A stretch of 64,000 nt of DNA from Bin18 sp965242795 (GTDB lineage: Bacteria > Desulfobacterota > Binatia > Bin18): contig OZ251505.1 in the NCBI GenBank assembly GCA_965242795.1, positions 3,472,001 through 3,536,000 of the forward strand, in the 5' to 3' direction. Below the pieces are notes generated by a model that had not been told where the DNA came from, did no database searches, and saw nothing but the letters and a program-made list of their open reading frames with translations. Made by a program: the position numbers and the translations under genes. Every line of letters starts with the position of its first letter. The first letter of the stretch is position 1. Positions 10,212-22,063 of the stretch are shown piece by piece.

Positions 10212-10283
10212 GCTCTTTGACATCGTGAGTTGGTAGATCCGTAAGACGTATGCACGCAAGTGGTATACTCCACCGGAGAACGG
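10212..10283 (+). promoter_or_regulatory. spacer boxA and 5' arm of the 23S processing stem
   Basis: GCTCTTTGACA (10212-10222) matches the bacterial boxA antitermination motif. Bases 10239-10283 are complementary to 13263-13300 after 23S (ACGCAAGTGGTAT pairs with ATACCACTTGCGT; CCGGAGAA pairs with TTCTCCGG), forming the pre-23S processing stem. Confidence 0.75.
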
Positions 10284-10284
10284 C

Positions 10285-13262
<2,978 letters not shown>

Positions 13263-13307
13263 CCGTTTCTCCGGTGAGATACCACTTGCGTACATACGGA
13301 AACCAAC

Positions 13308-13343
13308 AAAAAAGGGGACCCGGTTCGCCGGGTCCCCTTTTTT
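13308..13343 (+). terminator. rRNA operon terminator
   Basis: A perfect hairpin GGGGACCCGG-TTCG-CCGGGTCCCC flanked by A6 and T6 runs, so it could terminate in both directions. It lies about 50 bp after 23S, leaving no room for a 5S gene. Confidence 0.93.
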
Positions 13344-13375
13344 ACGTCGTGTCTCACCGGATGTGCATGGAGCAC

Positions 13376-13573
13376 TTACTGTTTCGACTCTATCCTTCTG
13401 CCGTAGGTGACTTCGCCCTTATCGACGCGCAACGAGAAGCCACAGTCAGGATTGGTACAGACCCACGCCTTGAACAATACCGAAGCGCCTTCTTGGCCGT
13501 AGTCGGACAGCGGAATCAGCTCCCCGTCCCCGTCGCATTTCAGACACTTCGGAAAATACGCCGGAAGATCCAT
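13376..13573 (-). CDS. zinc-ribbon hypothetical protein
   Basis: A 65-residue protein beginning MDLPAYFPKCLKCDGDG. The cysteine pairs CLKC (C10, C13) and CTNPDCGF form a two-knuckle zinc ribbon. The start was set at 13573 because a strong AAAGGAG site sits upstream of it; the open frame continues to 13642 without coding character. No specific family is recognised. It is convergent with the rRNA terminator. Confidence 0.75.
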   Translation of the reverse strand: MDLPAYFPKCLKCDGDGELIPLSDYGQEGASVLFKAWVCTNPDCGFSLRVDKGEVTYGRRIESKQ

Positions 13574-13645
13574 CACCCCACTCCTTTCAGAACGGCCCGC
13601 GTCCGTTCTTACGCCCGTCCACACTGACACCGTTGCCGCCAAAAA

Positions 13646-14527
13646 TCAAGGAAGGCCGCCGCCGGGCGGGGGCGTTTTCGACTCGGGATTGAAGACTCCG
13701 CTCCGATACCCTTCCAAATCCAGCGTGACCGTCGTCATCCCCAGCGATTGCAACGCCGTCGTCATGCGCCTGAGCGTGGAGGGCGAGGACAAGGAGGAAA
13801 ACGCGGCGGGGAGCATTTCTATCCGGGCGGTCTCTCCATCGTAGCGGACTCGTAATTCGTCGAGTCCGAGGGAACGGAGAAACTCCTCGGCCCGGGCGAC
13901 ACGCGAAAGCATTGCGGAGGTGATGCGTGTCCCGTACGGAATTCTGGAAGACAGGCAGGGGGAGGCCGGTTTGTCCCAGGTCGGCAAACCGAGTCTGCGG
14001 CTGGCCTGCCGGACGTTGTCCTTGGACAGTTTCGCTTCCACCAGGGGGTGGCGAACGCCATGTTCCTGTGCAGAGTGGAGGCCGGGGCGGTAGTCTCCCA
14101 GGTCATCCAGGTTGACTCCGTCGGCAATCGCCGTCAGGCCGCGACGCGCGGCTTCCCGCCGGCAGATCTCGTACAGCGAGGTTTTACAGTAGTAACAGCG
14201 GTTCAGCGGATTCGCGGCGTATTCGGCGATGTCCAACTCGTTGTGCGGAACGGTCACGAGCGTCACCCCGAGCCGAGCGGCGATGCTGACGGCCTGCTTG
14301 GCATCGTGAGGGGGAGTGGATGGAGACACGGTCATGAGCGCGACGACGTTCTCGCACAACACCCGCGCGGCGACTGCCAACAGATAGCTGGAATCGACGC
14401 CCCCGGAAAACGCGACGAGGGTCGGCCCCATTGCCCGCAGATGAGCTTCGAGGCTCTGGACTTTTTCGGCCAGCCGGCCCCCGTCCTCCATAGAAGATTC
14501 CATCGCCACGTCAGATGCCTTCCGCAT
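13646..14527 (-). CDS. larE: LarE-type ATP-dependent sacrificial sulfur transferase
   Basis: An N-type ATP pyrophosphatase of 293 residues: PP-loop SGGVDSS (41-47), NRCYYCK with the CxxC pair, DGVNLDDLGDYRPG, and PCLSSRIPYG carrying the sacrificial cysteine. LarE adds sulfur to the nickel-pincer cofactor precursor of lactate racemase and its relatives. No larB, larC or larA is seen in the window, so they would have to lie elsewhere. The frame starts inside the end of cysK (17-bp overlap), which means translational coupling with a sulfur-assimilation gene. An internal start at codon 9 (MESSMEDGG) is possible. Confidence 0.88.
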   Translation of the reverse strand: MRKASDVAMESSMEDGGRLAEKVQSLEAHLRAMGPTLVAFSGGVDSSYLLAVAARVLCENVVALMTVSPSTPPHDAKQAVSIAARLGVTLVTVPHNELDIAEYAANPLNRCYYCKTSLYEICRREAARRGLTAIADGVNLDDLGDYRPGLHSAQEHGVRHPLVEAKLSKDNVRQASRRLGLPTWDKPASPCLSSRIPYGTRITSAMLSRVARAEEFLRSLGLDELRVRYDGETARIEMLPAAFSSLSSPSTLRRMTTALQSLGMTTVTLDLEGYRSGVFNPESKTPPPGGGLP

Positions 14528-15449
14528 GAAAAAGATCGGTGGTCAGATACCGCTCGCCCGTATCGCAAAAAACCGTCAATACGGTCTTGTCTTCTCCGAG
14601 CGTTTTTGCGACCCGGACCGACGCCGCGCAGTTCGCCCCAGACGAAATGCCGACCAGAATTCCCTCGTCGCGGGCGAGTCGGCGGGTATAGGCGGCGGCC
14701 TCTTCGTCGGAGACGGAGAGGACTTCGTCGTACACGTCGGTATCCAGGATGGACGGCGTAAAGCCCGCTCCGATGCCCTGAATCTTGTGATACCCCGGCG
14801 GTTCGCCTTCGAGAACCGCGGATGCCGCGGGCTCGACCGCGACGATATGCAGATCGGGAAAGGCGCCTTTGAGGACTTGGCCGACGCCGGTCATCGTGCC
14901 CCCGGTCCCGACCCCCAGCACAAGGGCGTCGAGGTGGGGAAGCTGAGCGCGGATTTCCTTGGCCGTCGTCTTCCGGTGAATTTCCGGGTTGGCCGGGTTG
15001 GCGAACTGTTGCGGCATGTAATAGTCGGACCCGCTTGCCGCGGTGCGCTTGGCGGTATCGATCGCGGCGTGCATGCCTTTGCTGTCTTCGGTCAAGATGA
15101 GTTCGGCGCCGTACGCGGCCAGCAGACTCTGACGTTCCTCGCTCATGGTTTCCGGCATGGTCAGGGCGAGTCGATAGCCTTTGACCGCAGCGACCAACGC
15201 CAAGCCGATCCCGGTATTGCCGCTGGTCGGTTCGACAATCGTCATCCCCGGACGCAAGGCGCCCGACCGCTCGGCCGCTTCTATCATGCTGAGACAGATT
15301 CGGTCTTTGATGCTTCCGCCGGGATTGAGCGATTCGAGCTTCGCCCACACCGCGGCCCCGCCGGGCTCCGGAATCTTGCGGAGTTGAACCACCGGCGTGT
15401 CGCCAATAAGTTCGAGAAGGGAATTGGCGACTTGGCAGGCGGCGGGCAT
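14511..15449 (-). CDS. cysK: cysteine synthase A (O-acetylserine sulfhydrylase)
   Basis: A 312-residue fold-type II PLP enzyme that makes L-cysteine from O-acetylserine and sulfide. The PLP lysine is in NPGGSIKDR (K48), the substrate loop is PTSGNTGI, and the phosphate-binding glycine loop is GVGTGGTMTG. SSGANCAAS and FCDTGERYL complete the family pattern. The length is typical. It overlaps the downstream larE, coupling cysteine supply and sulfur transfer. It is divergent from the glycosyltransferase gene. Confidence 0.95.
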   Translation of the reverse strand: MPAACQVANSLLELIGDTPVVQLRKIPEPGGAAVWAKLESLNPGGSIKDRICLSMIEAAERSGALRPGMTIVEPTSGNTGIGLALVAAVKGYRLALTMPETMSEERQSLLAAYGAELILTEDSKGMHAAIDTAKRTAASGSDYYMPQQFANPANPEIHRKTTAKEIRAQLPHLDALVLGVGTGGTMTGVGQVLKGAFPDLHIVAVEPAASAVLEGEPPGYHKIQGIGAGFTPSILDTDVYDEVLSVSDEEAAAYTRRLARDEGILVGISSGANCAASVRVAKTLGEDKTVLTVFCDTGERYLTTDLFHAEGI

Positions 15450-15535
15450 GATATGGCAGGAAATACGGGCAATCGACGAGGAATAGTTTCGCTTCGGCCA
15501 CGCTAACCAGCCGACTTCCGAAAGTCAATTCGGCT

Positions 15536-16573
15536 ATGCGTCCGACCATCGTGCTGTTTCCGGGCAGTCTCGGCGACGGTCTCTGCTTCTTACCTGCGCT
15601 GCGGAAGATCGCCGACCGCAACCGCGAAATCATCCTTGTCTGCCGCGGTCTCGCGCGGGAATTTTTTGACAGCTTCACGTGCCTGCCGCCCCGTGTCTCC
15701 CTGCGGACGGTCTCGCTCGACGAAGCGCGCTTTGCCGCTCTTTTTTCACAGTCGGCCGTGACGCGGGATGATGCGTTGACAGGATTCTTTTCGTCGGCGA
15801 GACGAATCCTGTCATGGTGCGGTTCCGCGGTGCCACAGTTCGGACAACGTCTCGAGCGGTATCTTCCGGGCCGCGTCGAAATATGGCCGTTTTTCACGGG
15901 ACAGACGGACGACCACGCCAGCACCTACTACGGGCGCTGTCTGGGGGGGACGTTGATGGCCGCCGAGCGTCGCGGCGTTCAGGTGGAATTGCCAGACCGT
16001 TGGCGAGATTGGGGCGCCTCCTACTGGCGTCAGCGGGGTTGGGCATCCAAACAGATATTGGTTATTCACCCCGGCAGCGGAGGCCGAAAGAAACGGTGGG
16101 CAGACGCAGGATTCCGGCAGGTGGCAGCTTGGTGGGCCGCCCACGAAGAACGCGAGGTCCTGATACTGCTCGGCCCGGCCGAATCGGACGAAGCCGCGGC
16201 GTGGCGTGATGTCGGCTCCGTCGAGAACTCGCTCGCGCTCGGCCCGTTGGGGAGCCTGCTGCAACGCGCCGCCGCTTATGTGGGAAATGACTCGGGCGTC
16301 AGCCATTTGGCCGGCGCCCTCGATGCCCGCGGCGCGGTCGTCTTCGGGCCGACGCGCCCGGAACAGTGGCGCCCGCTCGGTGCCGGGTTGGACGTCCTTC
16401 GCAACCGTGACTCCTGCACTCCAACCGGAGACCGAGACGGTATCGCCCTGGACGAGATCACGCCCGAACAGGTCGTGAACCAGCTTCGCGCGTGTATCGA
16501 ATCGTATAGCGCCTCCCTGCCATGTTCTTCGAGTTCCCCGCGCCCGAGCGTTCCAGAACGTCCGAAAGTGTGA
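15536..16573 (+). CDS. glycosyltransferase family 9 (heptosyltransferase-like)
   Basis: A 345-residue GT-B enzyme. The N-terminal domain starts VLFPGSLGDGLCFLPALRKI (the GxxGD motif of ADP-heptose:LPS heptosyltransferases). The C-terminal nucleotide-sugar domain has IHPGSGGRKKRWADAGF, YVGNDSGVSHLAGALDARGAV and FGPTRPEQWRPLG. It probably adds a sugar to lipopolysaccharide core, which supports a diderm envelope. The sugar specificity cannot be told. The last 30 residues are Ser/Pro-rich and not conserved in character. Confidence 0.85.
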   Translation: MRPTIVLFPGSLGDGLCFLPALRKIADRNREIILVCRGLAREFFDSFTCLPPRVSLRTVSLDEARFAALFSQSAVTRDDALTGFFSSARRILSWCGSAVPQFGQRLERYLPGRVEIWPFFTGQTDDHASTYYGRCLGGTLMAAERRGVQVELPDRWRDWGASYWRQRGWASKQILVIHPGSGGRKKRWADAGFRQVAAWWAAHEEREVLILLGPAESDEAAAWRDVGSVENSLALGPLGSLLQRAAAYVGNDSGVSHLAGALDARGAVVFGPTRPEQWRPLGAGLDVLRNRDSCTPTGDRDGIALDEITPEQVVNQLRACIESYSASLPCSSSSPRPSVPERPKV

Positions 16574-16604
16574 CAGAATGCCCCCGCAACGATGGAGGGT
16601 TGCC

Positions 16605-17072
16605 ATGAGCGAAGAAGAACGGGCAGAAGAGCAAGCGCAAAACCGCGGATTCAAAGTCACCGACCGGCGCCGTTTCACCTCCGGCGCGGACTCGGAACAG
16701 TCGGATGCTCCCGCCGAAGCCGGGTCCACGGACACCCCAACCCAGCAGACGCATACGGACGCCGCGGCGTCCGACACCGCGGCCGGGGTTTCCGGGGCCG
16801 AGACGGGTCCACCGCTCGAAATCACCTTTTCCAGCTTCGTGTTCGGACTGAGTACGCAGGCACTCATGTATCTCGGCGAGGTCCCGGCCGCGGCGGGCGA
16901 GGAACCCGAGGCCGACATGGCCTCGGCACAGCAGATGATCGACGTCCTCGCCATGCTGCAGAAGAAAACGTCCGGCAACCTGGAGACCGACGAAGCGCAA
17001 ATGCTGGAAGACGTGCTGTACGACCTGCGTATGCGCTACGTGAAGCTGCAACGCGAGGGCCGTGCGGCATAA
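16605..17072 (+). CDS. DUF1844 family protein
   Basis: A 155-residue acidic protein with a low-complexity N-terminal half (Asp/Thr/Ala-rich) and a C-terminal DUF1844 core: TFSSFVFGLSTQALMYLGE then a helical AQQMIDVLAMLQKKTSGNL...L..LYDLRMRYV. The function is unknown; the family is common in delta-type and other diderms. The ATG at 16605 has a GGAGG site 8 bp upstream, so the earlier in-frame ATG at 16578 is not favoured. Confidence 0.82.
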   Translation: MSEEERAEEQAQNRGFKVTDRRRFTSGADSEQSDAPAEAGSTDTPTQQTHTDAAASDTAAGVSGAETGPPLEITFSSFVFGLSTQALMYLGEVPAAAGEEPEADMASAQQMIDVLAMLQKKTSGNLETDEAQMLEDVLYDLRMRYVKLQREGRAA

Positions 17073-17129
17073 CCTAGCCGACTCGGCGGGAGTTGCGGCC
17101 CGTCGGTCCTCGTACACCTGCGGACGGCG

Positions 17130-19586
17130 ATGCCCGCGGGTGTCCAAGTGAAGGATATGCGTCTCACGTTCTGGCGGCTGACCGGTCTGCTCTTTCTGAT
17201 CCTGCTGGCCACGGCGGGCGTGCGGGGCTGGCAGTTCATCCACAAGTTGGAGCGCGAAGTCGTGGCGCGCTTCACCGACCACCACTGGGCGGTCCCGTCC
17301 AAGATCTACGCCCGTCCGGTGCTCCTCTACCCCGGGCTCGACCTCGAACAGGCCGCGCTGGTCGATCGACTCGAACGGCTGGAATATCACCGCGTCCCGC
17401 ACCCCATTCAGGCGCGTGGAGAGTACTGGCAGGACCCCGCGACCGGCGACCTGCAAATCTTCCTCCGCGAGTCCGGCGTGCCCGGCCGGCGGCGCGGCAC
17501 CCGACGGGTCGGAGTGTCGGTTGCCGAGAATCGGATCGAGCGTCTGGTGGACCTCGATGACGAGACCGAACTCTCCGCCGTCGAAACCGAGCCCGAGGTC
17601 ATCACCCGGCTGTACGCGCGGACCGTCGAAGAACGCCGGGTCGTCAAGCTGCACGACGTGCCGTCCCTGCTCGTGAAAGCCGTGCTGGCGACCGAGGATC
17701 AACGCTTTTTCGAGCATACCGGCGTGGACTTCCGGCGCGTCCTGGGGGCCGGCTGGGCCAACGTGCTGGCCGGGCGGACCGTCCAGGGCGGCAGCACGAT
17801 CACCCAGCAACTGGTGAAGAACTTCTTTCTGACGCAGGACCGCACGTTCCAGCGCAAGCTCACGGAAGTGTGCATCGCACTGATCATCGAGTCGCACTAC
17901 TCCAAGCTGCAAATCCTCGAATACTATTTGAACGAGATCTATCTGGGCCAACGCGGCTCCAAGAGTATCTTCGGCGTCTGGGAAGCCGCCCGCTTCTATT
18001 TCGGGAAAGCGCCGCGCGACCTGTCGGCGGGTGAGGCCGCGGTGCTGGCCGGCATGATCAAGGCGCCCAACCGGTACGCGCCCAACCGACACCCCGAGCG
18101 CGCGATCCGGCGCCGCAACTACGTACTGCGCCGCATGGCGGAACGGGGAGCCATCACGCCCGACGAGGCGCGTGCGGCCATGCAGGAAGACGTCGGCCGG
18201 CGTGAAACGCCGCCGGAACGGAACAAGGCGCCGTATTTTGCCGACTTCATCCGCAAACGGTTGGAGGACAGCTATCCGGTCGGGACTCTGACCAGGGCGG
18301 GGCTCAACGTCTTCACGACCCTCGACATGCAGTTGCAGGAGTTCGCCCGCGAGGCGGTGCAGCAGGGGCTGGCCGCCCTCGAGGAAGCACACCCCGGCCT
18401 CGAACGGGAGGACCCCGGCAAGCGGTTGCAGGCGTGTCTGATCGCCATCCAGCCGCAAACCGGCCACATCCTGGCGATGGTCGGCGGACGCGACTATCAA
18501 GACACGCAATTCAACCGCGTCACCCAAGCGTACCGCCAGCCCGGCTCGATCTTCAAACCGGTCGTGTTTCTCGCCGCGATCGAGCACGAGCGGGAACGGC
18601 ACAGCGGCCGATACCTGCCGACGCGACTGGTCAAGGACGTCCCCTTCACGTGGTTCTACGAGGACAAGAAGTGGCGCCCGAGCAATTACCAGGATCGGTA
18701 CAACGGCTTCGTCAGCCTGCAAACGGCGCTGGCCCGCTCCATGAACGCCGCCACGGCGCGCGTCGCTCAGGAGGTCGGCCTGGAAGCGACGCGCGAGACC
18801 GCGTTTCGCCTCGGCTTCCCCGGCCCGCTGCCAGCCTATCCGTCCCTTTCGTTGGGGGCGATCGAGGTCACGCCGTTCGACGTCGGAGTCGCCTACGGCA
18901 CGCTGGCCAATCAGGGCACGTTCACCCCGCCGGCGGCCATCACCTGGATTACCAGCAGCACCGGCGCGGTCATCGAGGAACACCGGCTGAGCGCGGAACA
19001 GCGGATCGATCCCGACGCGGCGTATCTATTGACCCATCTCCTCGCCGCCGCGGTCGAAAACGGCACCGGAATCGGCGCCCGCCGGCGCGGCTTCCTGCAT
19101 CCCGCGGCGGGCAAGACCGGCACGACCAACGATTACGGCGACGCGTGGTTCGCCGGCTATACGCCCGAACTGCTGACCGTGGTGTGGGTCGGGTTCGATC
19201 AGCGCGAACCGCATGGCCTGTCCGGCGCCGCGGCCGCGCTCCCGATCTGGACGGCCTTCATGCAGCGGGCGACCGCGGGCACCGCGCCGTCCTCGTTCCT
19301 CCCCCCGCCCGGCGTCACCCTGGTCGCCGTCGATCCGCAAAGCGGTCTGCGCGCCACCCCCGACTGTCCCAACGTGATGGAAGCCGCGTTTCCCGCAGGG
19401 CAGGAGCCGCTGGTCGCGTGTCCGTATCACGGTCGCGTCGGACACCGGACGGTCGGTGTCGCGCCGCCCGTCCCGTCGCGCCGCACCGCCGCGGCCCCGT
19501 CCCGTCCGCCCGATCCCCCGGCTCCGAAGGAAGAGCCTCCGCCCGCGCAACCTGCCCCCTCGCAGCCGTGGTGGAAAATCTTCTGA
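17130..19586 (+). CDS. class A penicillin-binding protein (PBP1-type glycosyltransferase/transpeptidase)
   Basis: An 818-residue bifunctional peptidoglycan synthase with an N-terminal membrane anchor (LTGLLFLILLATAGV). A UB2H-like stretch before the first enzyme domain suggests a PBP1b relative. GT51 motifs are ATEDQRFFEHTGVD (catalytic E about 189), QGGSTITQQLVKN and EIYLGQRG. Transpeptidase motifs are SIFK (S about 473), SMN (about 537) and KTGTT (about 662). The tail is a Pro-rich linker ending WWKIF. A second ATG at 17157 (MRLTFWRL) is an alternative start. The stop overlaps the next start (TGATG), so it leads an operon with the TPR gene, tsaD and probably rsmA. Confidence 0.95.
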   Translation: MPAGVQVKDMRLTFWRLTGLLFLILLATAGVRGWQFIHKLEREVVARFTDHHWAVPSKIYARPVLLYPGLDLEQAALVDRLERLEYHRVPHPIQARGEYWQDPATGDLQIFLRESGVPGRRRGTRRVGVSVAENRIERLVDLDDETELSAVETEPEVITRLYARTVEERRVVKLHDVPSLLVKAVLATEDQRFFEHTGVDFRRVLGAGWANVLAGRTVQGGSTITQQLVKNFFLTQDRTFQRKLTEVCIALIIESHYSKLQILEYYLNEIYLGQRGSKSIFGVWEAARFYFGKAPRDLSAGEAAVLAGMIKAPNRYAPNRHPERAIRRRNYVLRRMAERGAITPDEARAAMQEDVGRRETPPERNKAPYFADFIRKRLEDSYPVGTLTRAGLNVFTTLDMQLQEFAREAVQQGLAALEEAHPGLEREDPGKRLQACLIAIQPQTGHILAMVGGRDYQDTQFNRVTQAYRQPGSIFKPVVFLAAIEHERERHSGRYLPTRLVKDVPFTWFYEDKKWRPSNYQDRYNGFVSLQTALARSMNAATARVAQEVGLEATRETAFRLGFPGPLPAYPSLSLGAIEVTPFDVGVAYGTLANQGTFTPPAAITWITSSTGAVIEEHRLSAEQRIDPDAAYLLTHLLAAAVENGTGIGARRRGFLHPAAGKTGTTNDYGDAWFAGYTPELLTVVWVGFDQREPHGLSGAAAALPIWTAFMQRATAGTAPSSFLPPPGVTLVAVDPQSGLRATPDCPNVMEAAFPAGQEPLVACPYHGRVGHRTVGVAPPVPSRRTAAAPSRPPDPPAPKEEPPPAQPAPSQPWWKIF

Positions 19587-20155
19587 TGGCTTGGGGACGG
19601 AGTCGGTCGGTCGCGCTGCTCGCCGGCGTACTGTGGCTGGCGGTTTGTGGACGCCTCGTCGGATACGCTCAGGACAGCGATACAGCAGACGACGCTCCCC
19701 CGGTGCCCGACAACGGATCGCCTGAGCTTGTCGCGGAACAATCACCCCCGACTCCGGCGCGCGACCGGCTCGCCTTGCACTTCGTGGACGAAGGACAGGC
19801 CGCGCTCGACCGGGAGGAATATCGGCGCGCACGTCTGTTGTTCGAGCGCGCGGTCGAAGTCGCGCCGCTCCGCCCGGAGAGCTACTACTTCCTCGGCCGG
19901 GCCAATCTGGCGCTCGGCCGGTCCGATCTCGCGTTGGCCTTCTTACGCAAGGCGGAACTGCTGTTCCCGAACGACCGTCAGGAATGGCTCGGAAAGACGA
20001 CGTGTCTCCAGGGCGCGATTCACGAAGAGGTGGGCGATTACCCCCGCGCCCGGTCGAGCTATCGGCGCTGTCTCGCATTTTCGCCCGACAACCTGCGCGC
20101 CGTGAGCGCACTGGCCCGGCTGCCCGGAGAAGAACCGGCGGAGGATCTGCCGTGA
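19586..20155 (+). CDS. exported TPR-repeat protein
   Basis: A 189-residue protein with a signal peptide (VALLAGVLWLAVCGRLVGYA, likely signal peptidase I cleavage before QDSD). The mature protein carries about three TPR units (ALDREEYRRARLLFERAVEV, ESYYFLGRANLALGRSDLAL, GDYPRARSSYRRCLAFSPDN). It probably scaffolds an envelope complex. Overlap with the PBP stop at its 5' end and with tsaD (GTGA) at its 3' end shows tight operon organisation. Confidence 0.85.
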   Translation: MAWGRSRSVALLAGVLWLAVCGRLVGYAQDSDTADDAPPVPDNGSPELVAEQSPPTPARDRLALHFVDEGQAALDREEYRRARLLFERAVEVAPLRPESYYFLGRANLALGRSDLALAFLRKAELLFPNDRQEWLGKTTCLQGAIHEEVGDYPRARSSYRRCLAFSPDNLRAVSALARLPGEEPAEDLP

Positions 20156-21174
20156 GCGGGGCAGGCCGCTTGCCCGGCACGATTCTGGGCATCGAGTCGT
20201 CGTGCGACGATACCGCGGTCGCGGTCCTGCGCGGCCGGTGCATCCTGTCCAGCCTCGTCTCCTCCCAAGACGAAATCCACGGCCCGTACGGCGGCATCGT
20301 GCCCGAATTGGCCTCCCGCCAGCACATCACGAACGCGCTGCCGATCCTGGACGCGGCTCTGCAACGCGCCCGCGTCACGTTGGACGATCTCGACGGCATC
20401 GCGGTGACGTGCGGGCCGGGTCTGGTGGGCTCGCTGCTGGTCGGCGTGTCGCTCGCCAAGGCGCTCGCGTTCGCCAGGAATCTGCCCTGTATCGGCGTGA
20501 ACCACCTGGAAGGGCACGTGCTGGCCGTGCTGTTGGAACGCGAGGTCGCGTTTCCGTTCGTGTGTCTGCTGGCGTCGGGCGGCCATACCAGCCTGTACCT
20601 TGCCCGCGGTTTGGGTGACTATCGGCGGCTGGGCGCGACCCGGGACGACGCGGCCGGCGAGGCGTTCGACAAGGGGGCGAAGATGCTTGGCCTGGGGTAT
20701 CCGGGCGGGCGCGTGCTGGACGAATTGGCCCGCGCCGGCAGCCCCGAAGCGATCCGCTTTCCGCGGCCCCACGTCAGAAACGCGCCCGCGGACTTCAGCT
20801 TCAGCGGGCTCAAGACCGCGCTGCGGCAGTTCCTCGACACGCCGGAACGCGCCCGCCACACCCCGGCGGACATCGCCGCGAGCTATCAGGAGGCGGTCGT
20901 CGACACGCTGGTCGAAACGACCGTGCGTGCGGCGCAGGACGCAGACGTCCGCCGCGTCGTGGTGTCGGGCGGCGTGTCCGCCAACTCGCGATTGCGCGCG
21001 AGGATGGCCGCGGCCGGCACGGCCCACGGACTCGACGTCTGCTTTCCCTCGTTGCGGTTGTGCACGGACAACGCGGCCATGATCGCGTTTGCCGGCGCGT
21101 GGCGGCTGGCCGCGGGGCAGCGTTCCGGCTTCGACCTGAACGCCGCGGCTGTCCTCCCGCTGGAAGACGCCTGA
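20152..21174 (+). CDS. tsaD: tRNA N6-threonylcarbamoyladenosine transferase TsaD
   Basis: A 340-residue ASKHA-fold protein that transfers the threonylcarbamoyl group to A37 of ANN-decoding tRNAs, with TsaB and TsaE (not in the window). Visible motifs are GIESSCDDTAVAV at the N-terminus, the metal-binding HLEGH in GVNHLEGHVLA, LLASGGHT, GEAFDKGAKMLGL, FSFSGLKTA and VSGGVSANSRLR. The GTG start at 20152 overlaps the upstream TGA by three bases (GTGA); longer frames upstream lie in the TPR gene. Confidence 0.95.
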   Translation: MSGAGRLPGTILGIESSCDDTAVAVLRGRCILSSLVSSQDEIHGPYGGIVPELASRQHITNALPILDAALQRARVTLDDLDGIAVTCGPGLVGSLLVGVSLAKALAFARNLPCIGVNHLEGHVLAVLLEREVAFPFVCLLASGGHTSLYLARGLGDYRRLGATRDDAAGEAFDKGAKMLGLGYPGGRVLDELARAGSPEAIRFPRPHVRNAPADFSFSGLKTALRQFLDTPERARHTPADIAASYQEAVVDTLVETTVRAAQDADVRRVVVSGGVSANSRLRARMAAAGTAHGLDVCFPSLRLCTDNAAMIAFAGAWRLAAGQRSGFDLNAAAVLPLEDA

Positions 21175-21213
21175 GACCCCGCGACCCGCCGGCCGTGGCC
21201 GAATGCCATTCCG

Positions 21214-22050
21214 GTGATGTCCCTTCGGCAACAGACGCGCGCCGCGCTCGACGAACTCGGCGTACGCCCCCGCAAGCGGCTGGGCCAGCATTTTCTCACC
21301 GACCCGGCCGTCGTCCGGAGGATGCTGGAGGCGTCGGGCGTGGACGCGCAGGACCGCGTGCTGGAGATCGGACCGGGGCTGGGCGCTTTGACCGAGGCGC
21401 TGTTCCAGCACGCCGGCCGGCTCAGCCTGGTCGAAGCCGACGCCACGCTGGCCGCGCGGCTGCGCAAGCGGTTCGCGTCCGAGGATCGCGTACAGGTGCT
21501 GTGCGCGGATTTCCTGCGCCTGGACGTCCGCGCAACGTTTTCCGGCCCGCCCGTCAAAGTCGTGGCCAGCCTGCCCTACGGTGTCGCCACGCCCATCCTG
21601 TTCCGTCTGTTGGAGCATCGCGCGCGGTTCCCGGAAGCGACCGTGATGCTCCAACGCGAGGTCGCCGACCGCCTGACCGCGGCGCCCGGGACGAAGGCGT
21701 ACGGGGTCCTGTCGGTCCTCGTCCGCCTGTTCGCCGAAACCGTGCCGATGTGCGACGTGCCGCGGCACAGCTTCTTTCCCGTGCCGCGGGTGGACTCGCA
21801 GGTCGTGCGCATCGCCTTTCAGGCCGCGCCGCGGGTTCCTGTTGCCGACCATGCCGCGTTTCGGCGCATCGTCAAGGCGGCGTTCAATCAGCGCCGCAAG
21901 ACCCTGCGGAATGCCCTGCGCCCGCTCGGTGCCGCCGACCTCGTTGCCGTGGGCGAACGGGCCGGGATCGATCTGCAACGCCGCGGGGAAACCTTGGCCC
22001 TTGAGGAATTCGCCGCGCTGGCGAATAGTTGGCCGACTCCCGCGGAGTGA
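21214..22050 (+). CDS. rsmA: 16S rRNA dimethyladenosine transferase RsmA (KsgA)
   Basis: A 278-residue SAM-dependent methyltransferase: RKRLGQHFLTD at the N-terminus, SAM motif VLEIGPGLGALT, and a C-terminal FNQRRKTLRNAL RNA-contact segment. Family motif IV is normally NLPY. Here it reads SLPYGVATP (S119), and N to S at the substrate-binding position is unusual. The frame opens GTG-ATG (21214/21217), so the true start may be the ATG three bases in. It lies 39 bp after tsaD. Confidence 0.9.
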   Translation: MMSLRQQTRAALDELGVRPRKRLGQHFLTDPAVVRRMLEASGVDAQDRVLEIGPGLGALTEALFQHAGRLSLVEADATLAARLRKRFASEDRVQVLCADFLRLDVRATFSGPPVKVVASLPYGVATPILFRLLEHRARFPEATVMLQREVADRLTAAPGTKAYGVLSVLVRLFAETVPMCDVPRHSFFPVPRVDSQVVRIAFQAAPRVPVADHAAFRRIVKAAFNQRRKTLRNALRPLGAADLVAVGERAGIDLQRRGETLALEEFAALANSWPTPAE

Positions 22051-22063
22051 CGAAGGAGGCGCG

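Noticed and set aside
16458..18983. Long minus-strand frame opposite the PBP gene
   Set aside because: Antisense shadow; the plus strand holds all GT51 and transpeptidase motifs.
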